This document shows, in pieces, positions 36,139 through 44,445 of a stretch of 64,000 bases of DNA. Below the pieces are notes generated by a model, which saw only the letters and a list, made by a program, of their open reading frames with translations, did no database searches and had not been told where the DNA came from. The stretch is from Gordonia soli NBRC 108243 (lineage in GTDB: Bacteria; Actinomycetota; Actinomycetes; Mycobacteriales; Mycobacteriaceae): contig NZ_BANX01000011.1 of assembly GCF_000334455.1 (NCBI RefSeq), positions 310,001 to 374,000 on the forward strand. Reading direction: 5' to 3'. A program made the position numbers and the translations under genes. Position 1 is the stretch's first letter; each line of letters opens with the position of its first letter.

Positions 36139-36597
36139 TCAGTCCAGCAGAGCAGTGGCGATGGCGGCGATGCCCTCGCCTCGTCCGGTCATACCCAATC
36201 CGTCGGTGGTGGTCGCCGACACCGAGACGGGTGCGCCCAGCGCTTCGGAGAGCACCTGCTGCGCCTCCTCGCGCCGCGGACCGATCCGTGGTCGGTTCCC
36301 GACCACCTGGACGGCGCCGTTGACGACGGTGTGTCCCGCATCGCGGACCAGACCGGCCACGTGCGCGAGCATCGCCGTCCCCGAGACGCCCTCCCATTCG
36401 GGTCGGCCGGTGCCGAAGACCGACCCCACGTCGCCGAGCCCCGCGGCGGACAACACCGCGTCGCAGAGAGCGTGTGCACCGACGTCTCCGTCGGAGTGCC
36501 CCGCGCAGCCTGCCGTGTCCGGGAAGTACAGCCCGACAATCCAACAGTCGGCGTCGGGGTCGACCGGATGTGCGTCGGAACCGATCCCGATCCTCAT
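36139..36597 (-). CDS. ispF: 2-C-methyl-D-erythritol 2,4-cyclodiphosphate synthase
   Basis: Fifth step of the non-mevalonate isoprenoid pathway: cyclises CDP-ME 2-phosphate to MEcPP with release of CMP. The 152-residue protein has the metal site IGSDAHPVD (D8, H10), [17 protein letters not shown] (31-47) and the C-terminal [19 protein letters not shown]. Homotrimer by family. GAGAGGG lies before the ATG. It lies 94 bp after ispD in the same orientation, so pathway steps 3 and 5 are neighbours. Confidence 0.95.
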   Translation of the reverse strand: MRIGIGSDAHPVDPDADCWIVGLYFPDTAGCAGHSDGDVGAHALCDAVLSAAGLGDVGSVFGTGRPEWEGVSGTAMLAHVAGLVRDAGHTVVNGAVQVVGNRPRIGPRREEAQQVLSEALGAPVSVSATTTDGLGMTGRGEGIAAIATALLD

Positions 36598-36691
36598 CGA
36601 GCCCTCTCGGTTGTCATGGTCCGGCGTGGCCGGGTTTCGGGTGACGTCGCCTCCAACGAGATCCTGCCGAGCGGCATCGCGCGACAGTCCG

Positions 36692-37393
36692 TCATGCGCG
36701 GGTCTCCAGGGTGCGCCCGGCCGGGTCGGCCAGTACTGAGCGCGCGATCCGCAGGTCCCACGGAGTGGTGATCTTCAGTGCGAGCGGGTCACCGGCGACC
36801 ACGTGGACCGGGATGCCTGCGCGTTCGGCAAGGCCGGCGTCGTCGGTGGCGATGTCGCCGGCCTCCGCATAGGCACGGACGAGCGCGGTGCGATCGAAAC
36901 CCTGTGGGGTCTGGACGGCACGCACACCGTCGCGATCGACGGTGCCGTCGACCTGCTCCAGCGATGCGTCAGCAGATGAGGTGACCGACTTCAGGGTGTC
37001 GACGACCGGGATTCCCGGGATGACCGCGGGCGACCCGGCGCGCACGGCGTCGACGACTCGTCGGAACACCGACACCGGGGTGAGCGGACGAGCCGCGTCG
37101 TGCACGAGCACCACGTCGACGTCGTCGCGGAGTGCCGCGAGTCCGGCCCGGACCGAATCGGTCCGCTCGACCCCGCCGACGACCACTGTCGCCCCGGGTG
37201 CGGCCCGTGCGACGTGATCGCACAGTTCGGCCGGCACCACGACCACGACCTGATCGATCAGGTCGGTGGCGGCGATGCCGGCCAGACAGACCTCGAGGAT
37301 GCTCCGACCGTCGAGGTCGACGAAGGCCTTGGGAACGGGTTCGCCGAGCCGTACACCGGAGCCGGCAGCCGGGACGATGACACCCGTCGTCAT
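36692..37393 (-). CDS. ispD: 2-C-methyl-D-erythritol 4-phosphate cytidylyltransferase
   Basis: Third step of the MEP pathway: makes CDP-methylerythritol from MEP and CTP. The 233-residue nucleotidyltransferase opens [20 protein letters not shown] with the CTP-binding Gly-rich loop and Lys. It has [19 protein letters not shown] near residue 71, [12 protein letters not shown] near 95 and [16 protein letters not shown] near 160, all family motifs. It starts 27 bp after carD ends, so carD-ispD-ispF may be read as one unit, as in mycobacteria. Confidence 0.95.
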   Translation of the reverse strand: MTTGVIVPAAGSGVRLGEPVPKAFVDLDGRSILEVCLAGIAATDLIDQVVVVVPAELCDHVARAAPGATVVVGGVERTDSVRAGLAALRDDVDVVLVHDAARPLTPVSVFRRVVDAVRAGSPAVIPGIPVVDTLKSVTSSADASLEQVDGTVDRDGVRAVQTPQGFDRTALVRAYAEAGDIATDDAGLAERAGIPVHVVAGDPLALKITTPWDLRIARSVLADPAGRTLETRA

Positions 37394-37420
37394 GCAGACG
37401 CCGGTCCGTCGGTCACCACG

Positions 37421-37909
37421 TCAGGACGCGGCGGCCAGAACCTCATCGAGAATGCTGGTCGCCTTCTCGTTGTCGGTGCTCTGGGCGAGCGACAGCTCGT
37501 CGACCAGCACACGACGCGCACGGGTGAGCATGCGCTTCTCGCCTGCGGACAGACCGCGGTCCTGCTCGCGACGCCACAGGTCGCGAACGATCTCGGCGAC
37601 CTTGATGATGTCACCGGAGATCAGCTTCTCCTGATTGGCCTTGAAGCGCCGGGCCCAGTTGGTGGGCTCCTCGGTGTGCGGTGCGCGGAGCACCTCGAAC
37701 ACCTCCGCGAGGCCTTCCTGGCCGACCACGTCGCGAACACCGACGTATTCGAGCTTCGTCGAGGGGATCTGAACAGTCATGTCACCGTCGGTGACCTTGA
37801 GGACGAGGTATTCGATCTGCTCACCCTTGATGGTCCGGGTCACGATGTCCTCGACCCGTGCAGCACCGTGATGTGGGTAGACAACGGTGTCGCCAACTTT
37901 GAAATTCAA
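37421..37909 (-). CDS. carD: RNA polymerase-binding transcription factor CarD
   Basis: Essential actinobacterial factor that binds the RNA polymerase beta lobe and stabilises open complexes, notably at rRNA promoters. The 162-residue protein starts [20 protein letters not shown], a Tudor-like RNAP-interaction domain, and has the C-terminal DNA-binding helices with [13 protein letters not shown] and the conserved Trp near residue 85. A TTG at 37909 is the only start giving the standard N-terminus; AAAGGGG lies 12 nt upstream. Divergent from lpqE across a 371-bp region. Confidence 0.96.
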   Translation of the reverse strand: MNFKVGDTVVYPHHGAARVEDIVTRTIKGEQIEYLVLKVTDGDMTVQIPSTKLEYVGVRDVVGQEGLAEVFEVLRAPHTEEPTNWARRFKANQEKLISGDIIKVAEIVRDLWRREQDRGLSAGEKRMLTRARRVLVDELSLAQSTDNEKATSILDEVLAAAS

Positions 37910-38280
37910 TGTTCCGTGCCCCTTTCGAGTAGCCCCAGTCTAGCACGGACGTCCGAGAGGGCGCACCCAACGGTGCAGGTCACGGCCCTAGATCGATCGT
38001 TCGACCTGCTGAGGGCGGCGCCGTAGCAGGCCCCGTCGCAACCCGTCAAGACCTCCGCTCACAGCTGTCGGGAACACCGCTCCCGGCGACCGCGACGCGA
38101 CCGTGCCGTCGGCCTATACCGGCTGCGCGACACCGGTTACGGCATCAATCCGCGACCCGGGGGGACTTTTCCGCGCCCGGCCCACTACGCTGCGTAGTGC
38201 GCAGGTTCCTACCGTGGCGGGCTCCACCGCCACCGGCGGGTACCGACGTCGAGAACCTTTGGACGACCTTGGAGGAACGG
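37910..38280. other. 371-bp divergent intergenic region between carD and lpqE
   Basis: Holds the promoters of both genes. TAGACT read on the minus strand near 37937 could be a carD -10 element. One clear palindrome lies at 38183-38199. GGAGGAACGG before 38281 is the lpqE ribosome-binding site. No tRNA, small gene or riboswitch is recognised. Confidence 0.6.
38183..38199. promoter_or_regulatory. 17-bp perfect palindrome upstream of lpqE
   Basis: CACTACGC and GCGTAGTG around a single T. It lies about 80 bp before the lpqE start codon, a suitable position for a dimeric regulator. No known regulator consensus is recognised. Confidence 0.45.
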
Positions 38281-38958
38281 GTGTCAGTGCTTCCACAAAA
38301 CGTGTGGCGGTCGGGGCTTCGCAAGGCCACCGACGGACGCCCGGGCCGTGCTCGGCGATTCACCACGGCGACCGCGGTCGCGGCCGTCAGTGCCGCCGTG
38401 GTCCTCGGGACCGCCGGCTGCGGAGCGGGCCAGATCTCGCAGACCGCCAACCAGCTGCCGGCCGTCAACGGCGCGAGCGCCTTCCTCGGACCGCTGAAGC
38501 TGCGCGACGTCCTGATCGTCTACCCCGCGCAACGGGCCGACGAGGTCTTCGGCGACGGCGGTCCGTTCGAGCTGTCCTTCGTGATCAGCAACGAGAGCCA
38601 GCTGGTCAACGAGCGGCTCGTGCGCATCACCCCGTCGCGCGGCACCGTCCGCATCGACGGCGCCACCGACATCCCGGCAGGCAAGGCATTGCGTGCGGGT
38701 ACCCCCGCCGGTCTGCTGATCCCGGAGGACGCACCGGCCGACGCCACCGAGCGCCGCATCACGGTCACGCTGTCCGACGCCGGTAAGACCGTCGCTCCCG
38801 GCCTGACCACGCGACTCGACTTCACGTTCGCCGAGAGCGGCACGGTGCGGGTCGACACCCCCATCGACGCGGGTGCTCGCATGATCCGGCAGGACAAGAT
38901 CCGCCAGGCCGAGGACCCGGCCGATCAGCACGAAGGCGAGGAGTCGGGCGGCCACTGA
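38281..38958 (+). CDS. lpqE: LpqE-like lipoprotein
   Basis: A 225-residue exported lipoprotein. After an Arg-rich n-region the hydrophobic core AVAAVSAAVVLGTAGCGAGQ contains the lipobox with Cys near residue 46. The mature domain is a beta-rich fold (LKLRDVLIVYPAQ, GPFELSFVISNESQLVNERLV, LTTRLDFTFAESGTVRVDTP) like the copper-chaperone PCuAC-type fold used by LpqE homologues, but Met/His copper ligands are not obvious. GTG at 38281 follows GGAGGAACGG. Position between carD and radA matches Rv3584. Confidence 0.85.
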   Translation: MSVLPQNVWRSGLRKATDGRPGRARRFTTATAVAAVSAAVVLGTAGCGAGQISQTANQLPAVNGASAFLGPLKLRDVLIVYPAQRADEVFGDGGPFELSFVISNESQLVNERLVRITPSRGTVRIDGATDIPAGKALRAGTPAGLLIPEDAPADATERRITVTLSDAGKTVAPGLTTRLDFTFAESGTVRVDTPIDAGARMIRQDKIRQAEDPADQHEGEESGGH

Positions 38959-38982
38959 GCCGTCGCCGACCAACCGACCCAC

Positions 38983-39020
38983 GAACGCCCCGCGCGCACC
39001 CAGGTGCCGGCGGGGCGTTC
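38983..39020. terminator. Bidirectional terminator between lpqE and the SDR gene
   Basis: An 11-bp perfect stem, GAACGCCCCGC with GCGGGGCGTTC, around a 16-nt loop. It lies between two convergent genes (lpqE stop 38958, SDR stop 39067) and can act on both strands. Confidence 0.75.
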
Positions 39021-39066
39021 TGCTGTCCGACGCATCGACGATGCGGCCGGAACCTGATCGAACGGG

Positions 39067-39891
39067 TCAGTTGGTGACCACCCCACGTAGACCGTCGGCA
39101 CCGAACAGCGGTTCCAGCATCGAGCCGAAGTCCGGTCCGCGTCGCAGCATCTGGCCGCCGTCGACGTTGATGACCTGACCGGTGATCCAGCTCGATTCGT
39201 CCCCGAGCAGGAATGCGGCCAGACGTCCGACGTCGGCGACGTCGCCCACCCGCGGCAGTGGCGTCGACACCCGGTAGTCCTCACTCAGGACGGCATCCGA
39301 CAGCACCGGCGCCACCAGGTCGGTCCGGATCAGACCCGGCCGGATCCCGTTGACGCGCACTCCACTCGGACCGAGCTCGTCGGCCCCGAGGGCAACCAGA
39401 TGGTCGACCGCCGACTTGGTCACGCCGTAGGCGCCGAACCAGCGATGGGTGTTGCTGGCCGCGATCGAGGAGATGGCCACGAAGGAGCCACCGCCGCCCC
39501 GGACGAGCTCGCGTGCGCCGTGTTTGAGCGTGAACATCGTGCCGTTCACGTTGAGGTCGACGGTCCGCTTCCAGGCCGCGGTGTCGGTCTGGGTGATCGG
39601 ACCGATGGTCTCGCTCCCGCCGGCACACGCCACGACACCGTCCAGCCGGCCACCGTGAGCTGTCGCCGCCGCAACCGCATCGGCCACCTGGTCCTCATCC
39701 GTCACGTCGGCCACCTGAACGTGCACCCTTCCTCCCTGTGACGTCAGTCGGGAGGCCACCTCCTCGAGCCGTTCCCTCGTCCTCCCGACGATCGTCACCA
39801 CCGCACCGCGATCAGCGAGGATCTCGGCGATCCCGGCGCCGATTCCACTGCCGCCCCCGGTCACCATTGTCGATTTCCCTGACATGTCCAT
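39067..39891 (-). CDS. Short-chain dehydrogenase/reductase under a KstR box
   Basis: A 274-residue classical SDR. Cofactor loop TMVTGGGSGIGAGIAEI (about 8-24, TGxxxGxG), VACAGG near 90 in place of NNAG, catalytic Ser in AISSIAASNTHRWFGAYGVT with the YxxxK-type end Y-G-V-T-K. The C-terminal SSWITGQVINVDGGQM is the usual SDR tail. It lies between lpqE and radA, where M. tuberculosis has no gene, and a KstR-type operator is only 10 bp before its ATG, so a dehydrogenase step in sterol side-chain or ring catabolism is likely (inference). Confidence 0.85.
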   Translation of the reverse strand: MDMSGKSTMVTGGGSGIGAGIAEILADRGAVVTIVGRTRERLEEVASRLTSQGGRVHVQVADVTDEDQVADAVAAATAHGGRLDGVVACAGGSETIGPITQTDTAAWKRTVDLNVNGTMFTLKHGARELVRGGGGSFVAISSIAASNTHRWFGAYGVTKSAVDHLVALGADELGPSGVRVNGIRPGLIRTDLVAPVLSDAVLSEDYRVSTPLPRVGDVADVGRLAAFLLGDESSWITGQVINVDGGQMLRRGPDFGSMLEPLFGADGLRGVVTN

Positions 39892-39901
39892 GCCGGAATA
39901 C

Positions 39902-39915
39902 TAGAACGTGTTCCA
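39902..39915. promoter_or_regulatory. KstR-type operator upstream of the SDR gene
   Basis: TAGAACGTGTTCCA fits the KstR consensus TnnAACnnGTTnnA at every fixed position. It ends 10 bp before the start codon of the SDR gene, so the transcript is leaderless or has a very short leader. KstR represses cholesterol-catabolism genes until a steroid acyl-CoA binds (established knowledge). Confidence 0.8.
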
Positions 39916-39986
39916 ATTCTGCCGACGGGTCCCGTGCGACCCTCTCGACGGAAGAACGTGTCGGCCGTCGCCTCTAAGCTGTCGAT

Positions 39987-41363
39987 GTGGCCAGAGTGAA
40001 GTCGAACTACCGATGCAGTGCGTGCGGCCACTCGGTGGCGAAATGGGTCGGTCGCTGCCCCGACTGTGGCGAGTGGGGCACCGTCGACGAGGTCGCCGGC
40101 GTGCCGGCCGGCCCTAAGGGATCGGGAGCCGTCGCCCCCACCAGTCCTGCCCGGCGCATCACCGAGGTCGATGCCGACTCGTCGGCCTCCATCGCGACGG
40201 GTATCGGTGAACTCGACCGCGTCCTCGGTCGTGGGGTCGTGCCGGGCTCGGTCGTGCTGCTCGCCGGCGAACCCGGGGTCGGCAAGTCGACGCTTCTGCT
40301 CGAGGCGGTCAAGTACTGGGCGAAGGGCGGCCGCACCGCCCTGTACATCACCGGCGAGGAGTCGGCCGGACAGGTGCGGATGCGCGCCGAGCGCACCGAT
40401 GCCGTCCACGAGAACGTCTACCTCGCATCCGAATCCGACCTCGGCACCATCCTCGGCCACGTCGACGCGGTGTCGCCGTCGCTGCTCGTCGTCGACTCGG
40501 TACAGACCGTCGTGGCATCCGCAGTCGACGGGGTCACCGGCGGCGTGACCCAGATCCGGGCGGTCACCACCGCCCTGGTGTCACTCGCCAAGAATCGCGG
40601 CATCGCGGTCATCCTGGTCGGTCACGTCACCAAGGACGGCGCCGTGGCCGGTCCACGGTCGCTGGAACACCTGGTCGACGTCGTCCTGTCCTTCGAAGGT
40701 GACCGACACTCGAGTCTCCGGATGGTGCGGGGTATCAAGAACCGCTTCGGCCCCGCCGACGAGGTGGGGTGTTTCGAGCAGCGCGACGACGGCATCCACC
40801 AGGTCCCCGATCCGTCCGGGATCTTCTTGCACCAGCGCGGCATCGACGTCACCGGTTCCACCGCCCTGGTCACCATGGACGGCAAACGTGCGCTGGTCGG
40901 TGAGATCCAGTCGCTCGCCAACCCGTCGACGATGGCCACACCTCGGCGTGCGGTATCCGGACTCGACTCGGCACGTGTCGCGATGGTGCTGGCCGTTCTG
41001 CAGAGTCGACTGTCGGCGAAGGTGGGCGACAAGGAGATCTACGTCGCGACGGTCGGCGGGATGCGCGTGACCGAACCCGCAGGCGACCTCGCCATCGCAC
41101 TGGCGGTCAGCTCGGTCCTCAACGACACCCCGATCCCCCAGTTCACCGTCGCCATCGGCGAGGTCGGCCTGGCCGGTGAGGTCCGGCGGGTGTCCGCGGT
41201 CGCACGACGGGTCGCGGAGGCGAAACGACTCGGGTTCATGCACGCGATCGTCCCGGCCGCGACCGACGAGAAGCTGCCCACCGGGATCAAGGTGACCCGC
41301 GTCGGAGATCTGCACCAGGCGGTGCGGGCCGGACTGGTCAGCGTGGTCGCCGCGCCGTTCTGA
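39987..41363 (+). CDS. radA: DNA repair protein RadA (Sms)
   Basis: A 458-residue RecA-like helicase that promotes branch migration in recombinational repair. N-terminal C4 zinc finger with C10, C13, C24 and C27; Walker A GEPGVGKST (94-102); the RadA-specific KNRFG motif (251-255); C-terminal Lon-protease-like scaffold domain (GEVGLAGEVRRVSAVARRV) without protease activity. It starts with GTG at 39987. In mycobacteria radA is followed by disA, and DisA and RadA work together in DNA damage signalling; here a thioesterase gene lies between them. Confidence 0.96.
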   Translation: MARVKSNYRCSACGHSVAKWVGRCPDCGEWGTVDEVAGVPAGPKGSGAVAPTSPARRITEVDADSSASIATGIGELDRVLGRGVVPGSVVLLAGEPGVGKSTLLLEAVKYWAKGGRTALYITGEESAGQVRMRAERTDAVHENVYLASESDLGTILGHVDAVSPSLLVVDSVQTVVASAVDGVTGGVTQIRAVTTALVSLAKNRGIAVILVGHVTKDGAVAGPRSLEHLVDVVLSFEGDRHSSLRMVRGIKNRFGPADEVGCFEQRDDGIHQVPDPSGIFLHQRGIDVTGSTALVTMDGKRALVGEIQSLANPSTMATPRRAVSGLDSARVAMVLAVLQSRLSAKVGDKEIYVATVGGMRVTEPAGDLAIALAVSSVLNDTPIPQFTVAIGEVGLAGEVRRVSAVARRVAEAKRLGFMHAIVPAATDEKLPTGIKVTRVGDLHQAVRAGLVSVVAAPF

Positions 41364-41379
41364 CCGAGTGGGCGGTCAG
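41360..41379. terminator. Hairpin spanning two convergent stop codons
   Basis: CTGACCG (with the radA stop TGA) pairs with CGGTCAG (with the thioesterase stop on the other strand) around a 6-nt loop. The 7-bp stem is short, but placement between genes only 12 bp apart supports a shared terminator. Confidence 0.45.
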
Positions 41380-41924
41380 GGAGCCCGCAGCCGCCGCTTG
41401 TCGTCATCGGACAGCTGACTGTTCTCCACGTGCGCGGCGAAATGCTCACGCGCCCTGATGGTCACGAAGATCGCGTGCGCCGTCGCCACCGGATCGTCGG
41501 GGTCACCGATGTGCGCGATCGCTTCGGTGTAGACCTTGCGCCGCTGCCTGCCCATGATGTCGGCGCGGAACTGGAGGGTGGAGCCGATCGGGATCGGTCG
41601 CCGATAGTCCACCTCGAGATGGACGGTGACCGCCGACGGGCCGATGAGCAGCGGCGCCATCCCCATGACGTCGTCGAAGGCGGTCGAGAGGATGCCGCCG
41701 TGGATCACGCCCGGACCGCCCTCGAACCGGGACTCGACCTCCATGGTCGCGGTCACAAAGAAGTCGTCGCCCGCGAACATCTTCAGTCGGAGTCCGGCCG
41801 GCGACTGCTCACCGCAACCGAAGCAGGTCGAGTTGTGCATCCGCATCTGCTCGCCCGGTCCGACCGCCTTGGGATGGCGTTCCAGCGGGTCGAGCTCGGT
41901 GGGCACCACAAAACTGCTCGTCAC
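41376..41924 (-). CDS. PaaI-family hotdog thioesterase
   Basis: A 182-residue single hotdog-domain protein. After NSTCFGCGEQSPAGLRLKMF, a Cys-containing opening common in this group, the signature GPGVIHGGILSTAFDDVMGM (about 70-89) gives the HGG motif and the helix Asp of acyl-CoA thioesterases; VDYRRPIPIGSTLQFRADIM follows. It has a GTG start at 41924. Divergent from disA and convergent with radA, thus inserted in an otherwise conserved radA-disA pair. The acyl-CoA substrate is unknown. Confidence 0.85.
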   Translation of the reverse strand: MTSSFVVPTELDPLERHPKAVGPGEQMRMHNSTCFGCGEQSPAGLRLKMFAGDDFFVTATMEVESRFEGGPGVIHGGILSTAFDDVMGMAPLLIGPSAVTVHLEVDYRRPIPIGSTLQFRADIMGRQRRKVYTEAIAHIGDPDDPVATAHAIFVTIRAREHFAAHVENSQLSDDDKRRLRAP

Positions 41925-41987
41925 GCCCCGTTACCCTAGTCGCAGTACACGCGTCGACCGGCACCGGTCGGCAGAGAGGGCGCCACC

Positions 41988-43070
41988 ATGGCCGAGGCCG
42001 CCAGATCAGAACTCACGCGAGAGACGCTCGCGCGGGTCGCGCCGGGCACCGGTCTGCGCGACGGCCTCGAACGCATCCTCCGCGGTGGTACCGGGGCGCT
42101 CATCGTGCTCGGACACGATTCCGACGTCGAGAAGATCTGCGACGGCGGATTCCACCTCGACGTCGAGTTCGCCCCGACGCGGTTGCGCGAGCTGGCCAAG
42201 ATGGACGGCGCGGTCGTGATGTCCACCGACGGCAAGCGGATCGTGCGCGCCAACGTGCAGCTGGTCCCCGATCCGTCGATCCCCACCGAGGAGTCGGGCA
42301 CCCGCCACCGGGCCGCCGAGCGCACCGCGATCCAGACCCGCCATCCGGTGATCTCGGTGAGCGCCTCGATGTCGATCGTCAGCGTCTACGTCGACGGCAT
42401 GCGTCGGGTGGTGGAGAGCTCCGATCCGATCCTGTCCCGCGCGAACGTCGCCCTGACCACCCTCGAGCGCTACAAGACCCGACTCGACGAGGTGTCGGCC
42501 CAGTTGTCCCGCGCCGAGATCGAGGACTACGTGCTGCTGCGTGACGCGATGTCGACGGCCCAGCGCATGGAGATGGTGCGCCGGGTGTCGGTCGAGATCG
42601 AGGAGTACGTGCTCGAGCTGGGTGTCAACGGTCGTCAGGTGAGCCTGCAGCTCGAGGAGCTCATCAGCGACAACGACACGATGCGCGAACTACTCGTCCG
42701 CGACTACTACGCGAGCCCGGAGCCGGCCAGCACCGAGGAGGTGCGTCAGGCCCTGGAGTCCGTCGAAAGCCTCAGCGACGCAGACCTCCTCGACCTCACC
42801 CTGCTCGCCGGCGCCTTCGGCTACCCCACCACCATCGACGCGCAGGACACCGCGATGAGCCCGCGCGGCTACCGTCTGCTGGCCCGCATCTCCCGACTCC
42901 AGTTCGCCCACATCGACCGTCTCGTACGCAATTTCGGCACCCTGCAGGCGTTGCTCGCGACGTCGGCCGCCGACCTCCAGGCCGTCGAGGGCATCGGCAG
43001 CATCTGGGCTCGGCACATCCGCGAGGGCCTCTCCCGCCTGGCCGAGACCAGCATCGAGCGGTACGACTAG
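41988..43070 (+). CDS. disA: DNA integrity scanning protein DisA (diadenylate cyclase)
   Basis: Makes cyclic di-AMP from two ATP and scans DNA for branched structures. The 360-residue protein has the DAC motifs DGA (73-75) and GTRHR (104-108), a central helical spine, and a C-terminal HhH domain ([19 protein letters not shown]). Family members form octamers. The ATG at 41988 gives the usual N-terminus. Downstream begins a 394-bp stretch with three 57-bp palindromic repeats. Confidence 0.96.
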   Translation: MAEAARSELTRETLARVAPGTGLRDGLERILRGGTGALIVLGHDSDVEKICDGGFHLDVEFAPTRLRELAKMDGAVVMSTDGKRIVRANVQLVPDPSIPTEESGTRHRAAERTAIQTRHPVISVSASMSIVSVYVDGMRRVVESSDPILSRANVALTTLERYKTRLDEVSAQLSRAEIEDYVLLRDAMSTAQRMEMVRRVSVEIEEYVLELGVNGRQVSLQLEELISDNDTMRELLVRDYYASPEPASTEEVRQALESVESLSDADLLDLTLLAGAFGYPTTIDAQDTAMSPRGYRLLARISRLQFAHIDRLVRNFGTLQALLATSAADLQAVEGIGSIWARHIREGLSRLAETSIERYD

Positions 43071-43129
43071 TTCTTGCTCGGCGGTCGTCGGCTCGCCTTT
43101 CGCGGTTGTTCTCCGGGCGGGCGGATTCT

Positions 43130-43186
43130 TGACACCTGAGCGGGCGGCGCTGTGGATGGTGCACGGCTGGACCCGCTGAGGTGTCA
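43130..43186. repeat. 57-bp palindromic element, copy B
   Basis: Left arm TGACACCTGAGCGGG, right arm CCCGCTGAGGTGTCA; one mismatch in 15 paired positions. The centre contains GCTGTGGATGGTGCACGGCT. Right flank TTTGTGCG is shared with copy C. Confidence 0.92.
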
Positions 43187-43281
43187 TTTGTGCGACCACA
43201 CCGTGCGCAGCTCGAGCCGGTCCCTTGCCCCGCCATCTGACTGGGCCATCCAGCAGCCGCCACCGGCCCCATTCGGATTTC

Positions 43282-43338
43282 TGACACCTCAGCGAGCATC
43301 GCTGCGGATGGTGCACAGCTGAACCCGCTGAGGTGTCA
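43282..43338. repeat. 57-bp palindromic element, copy C
   Basis: Left arm TGACACCTCAGCG pairs perfectly with CGCTGAGGTGTCA. The centre has GCGGATGGTGCACAGCTG. Same orientation as B and D. Flanks GGATTTC and TTTGTGCG agree with copy B. Confidence 0.92.
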
Positions 43339-43410
43339 TTTGTGCGGTCACCCGCCGACTTGCCCCGAATCAATCCGTCCGCCCCGACCACTCCGCAAAC
43401 CCCAAATTCC

Positions 43411-43467
43411 TGACACTTCAGCGATCGCCACCGTGGATATCGCACGGCCGCAATCGCTCACGCGTCA
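43411..43467. repeat. 57-bp palindromic element, copy D, containing the nuclease stop codon
   Basis: Left arm TGACACTTCAGCGATCG, right arm CAATCGCTCACGCGTCA. The inner arm has AGCGAT/ATCGCT where copy B has AGCGGG/CCCGCT, a paired change that keeps the stem. The centre is CGTGGATATCGCACGGC. The last three bases are the stop codon (minus strand) of the nuclease gene. Confidence 0.88.
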
Positions 43468-44283
43468 TCTGTGTCGAGCAGCGCGGTGGCGTCGACCCCG
43501 AACGATGGCAGCGATCTCCTCGTAGACGGCATCCCACTCGTGCACAACGTTCCGATACGTCAGCCGCATCGCGATGAGCCCCTGCGCAACGGCGCGTCGG
43601 TCGCGCGCCCGATCGGACTCGTACCGCTCATGCCCGGTGTGGAAGGCGACGCTGTCGATCTCCAGGATGAGCTTCTCGCCGACCAACAGATCGACCCGCC
43701 CGACCCGCCAAATCCAGACCTGCACCCGGACCGGAATTCCGCGAGCGCGTAGTCGTAGACGCACCATCGTCTCCGGTCCGGACTCGGCACGGGGATCGCA
43801 CCTGTCCAAGAGTGAGCGGATGCGAAGCGGAGAACCGTGCAACGCCTGTCGAAGATCGTCCAGCGACAATGCACCTTGGTTGAGAATCGAGTCCGCGACC
43901 ACGACGAGTCCTTCGTCGTCGAGGCATCGGACGGCGTGCCGAAACGCGGTCGCGACATCGTCGACCGGCCCCGCTTCGGGCACGAATCGGCCGTACGGAC
44001 GACACAGTCTCTCCGAGATGTTCCGGTACGCCGGTGCATTCCCTCGGACATGCGGTGCCCCATGATGCTCCGGCACCCAGATCCCGGAGCGCCGCAACGC
44101 CGACACACAACTCATGACTCCGCCGGTCGCCACTGCTGCCACAACGTCGGGGTCCGCGGTTCGCCTCGCGTACCACCCATGGCGGACGCGGACCAGGTCG
44201 CCGTCCGCGACCGCGCGGTCGATCTGATATCGAGTCGCGCCCTGCGAGATGAGCGTCGACCATGAGTACACGCCGGAGTCCAT
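43465..44283 (-). CDS. AbiEi-type HTH plus DUF559/Vsr-like nuclease-fold protein
   Basis: A 272-residue protein. Residues 1-40 (YSWSTLISQGATRYQIDRAV then RHGWYA) are the winged helix of AbiEi-type antitoxins; the middle resembles the AbiEi linker region. Residues 165-260 are a PD-(D/E)xK nuclease fold: helix Glu E171, D198 in RVDLLVGEK, then LILEIDSVAFHTGHERY with E208 and D210, and an Arg-rich helix. Whether it cleaves DNA or acts as an antitoxin is unknown; no AbiEii-type toxin is adjacent. It interrupts the disA-Rv3587c order, and 57-bp palindromes lie on both sides, one providing its stop codon. Confidence 0.78.
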   Translation of the reverse strand: MDSGVYSWSTLISQGATRYQIDRAVADGDLVRVRHGWYARRTADPDVVAAVATGGVMSCVSALRRSGIWVPEHHGAPHVRGNAPAYRNISERLCRPYGRFVPEAGPVDDVATAFRHAVRCLDDEGLVVVADSILNQGALSLDDLRQALHGSPLRIRSLLDRCDPRAESGPETMVRLRLRARGIPVRVQVWIWRVGRVDLLVGEKLILEIDSVAFHTGHERYESDRARDRRAVAQGLIAMRLTYRNVVHEWDAVYEEIAAIVRGRRHRAARHR

Positions 44284-44388
44284 GGCCGAAGTGTCAGGTG
44301 TCGCGACGTCTCAGGTGAGGCCGTACGCGCATCTGTGGATGGATTCGGATTCGATGTGCCCGCTGTGGAATTCGAGGATGTGCACAGA

Positions 44389-44445
44389 TGACACCTCAGC
44401 GAGCCCAGGTGTGCGACATCCACAGTCAGACCCGCTCACGTGCCA
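44389..44445. repeat. 57-bp palindromic element, copy E
   Basis: Begins TGACACCTCAGCGAGCCC and ends ACCCGCTCACGTGCCA. It is inverted relative to B-D: on the minus strand its centre reads GACTGTGGATGTCGCAC. It lies between the Rv3587c-type stop (44569) and the nuclease start (44283), thus upstream of the nuclease. A possible degenerate copy lies at about 44313-44369. Confidence 0.88.

Larger units (their letters stand above)
43071..43464. other. 394-bp intergenic repeat cluster between disA and the nuclease gene
   Basis: No gene is credible here. The stretch holds copies B, C and D of the 57-bp palindrome, spaced 95 and 72 bp apart. B and C have the same left flank (GGATT) and right flank (TTTGTGCG). 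The apparent long minus-strand frame over this stretch is made of the repeats. Confidence 0.8.

Noticed and set aside
42690-43445. Minus-strand open frame of 251 codons opposite the end of disA and across the repeat cluster
   Set aside because: It is antisense to disA in its second half, and the rest is translated palindromic repeats (recurring CTIHSAA-like strings). No ribosome-binding site or family.
43130-43467. Possible CRISPR array (three 57-bp repeats with 95- and 72-bp gaps)
   Set aside because: Repeats are palindromic over their full length, too long and diverged, gap lengths differ, copies occur singly elsewhere in both orientations, and no cas gene is present.
44313-44369. Seventh copy of the 57-bp element
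   Set aside because: The centre CTGTGGAT and part of a right arm (CCCGCTGTGG) are present, but both outer arms are lost. At most a remnant, so not listed as a copy.
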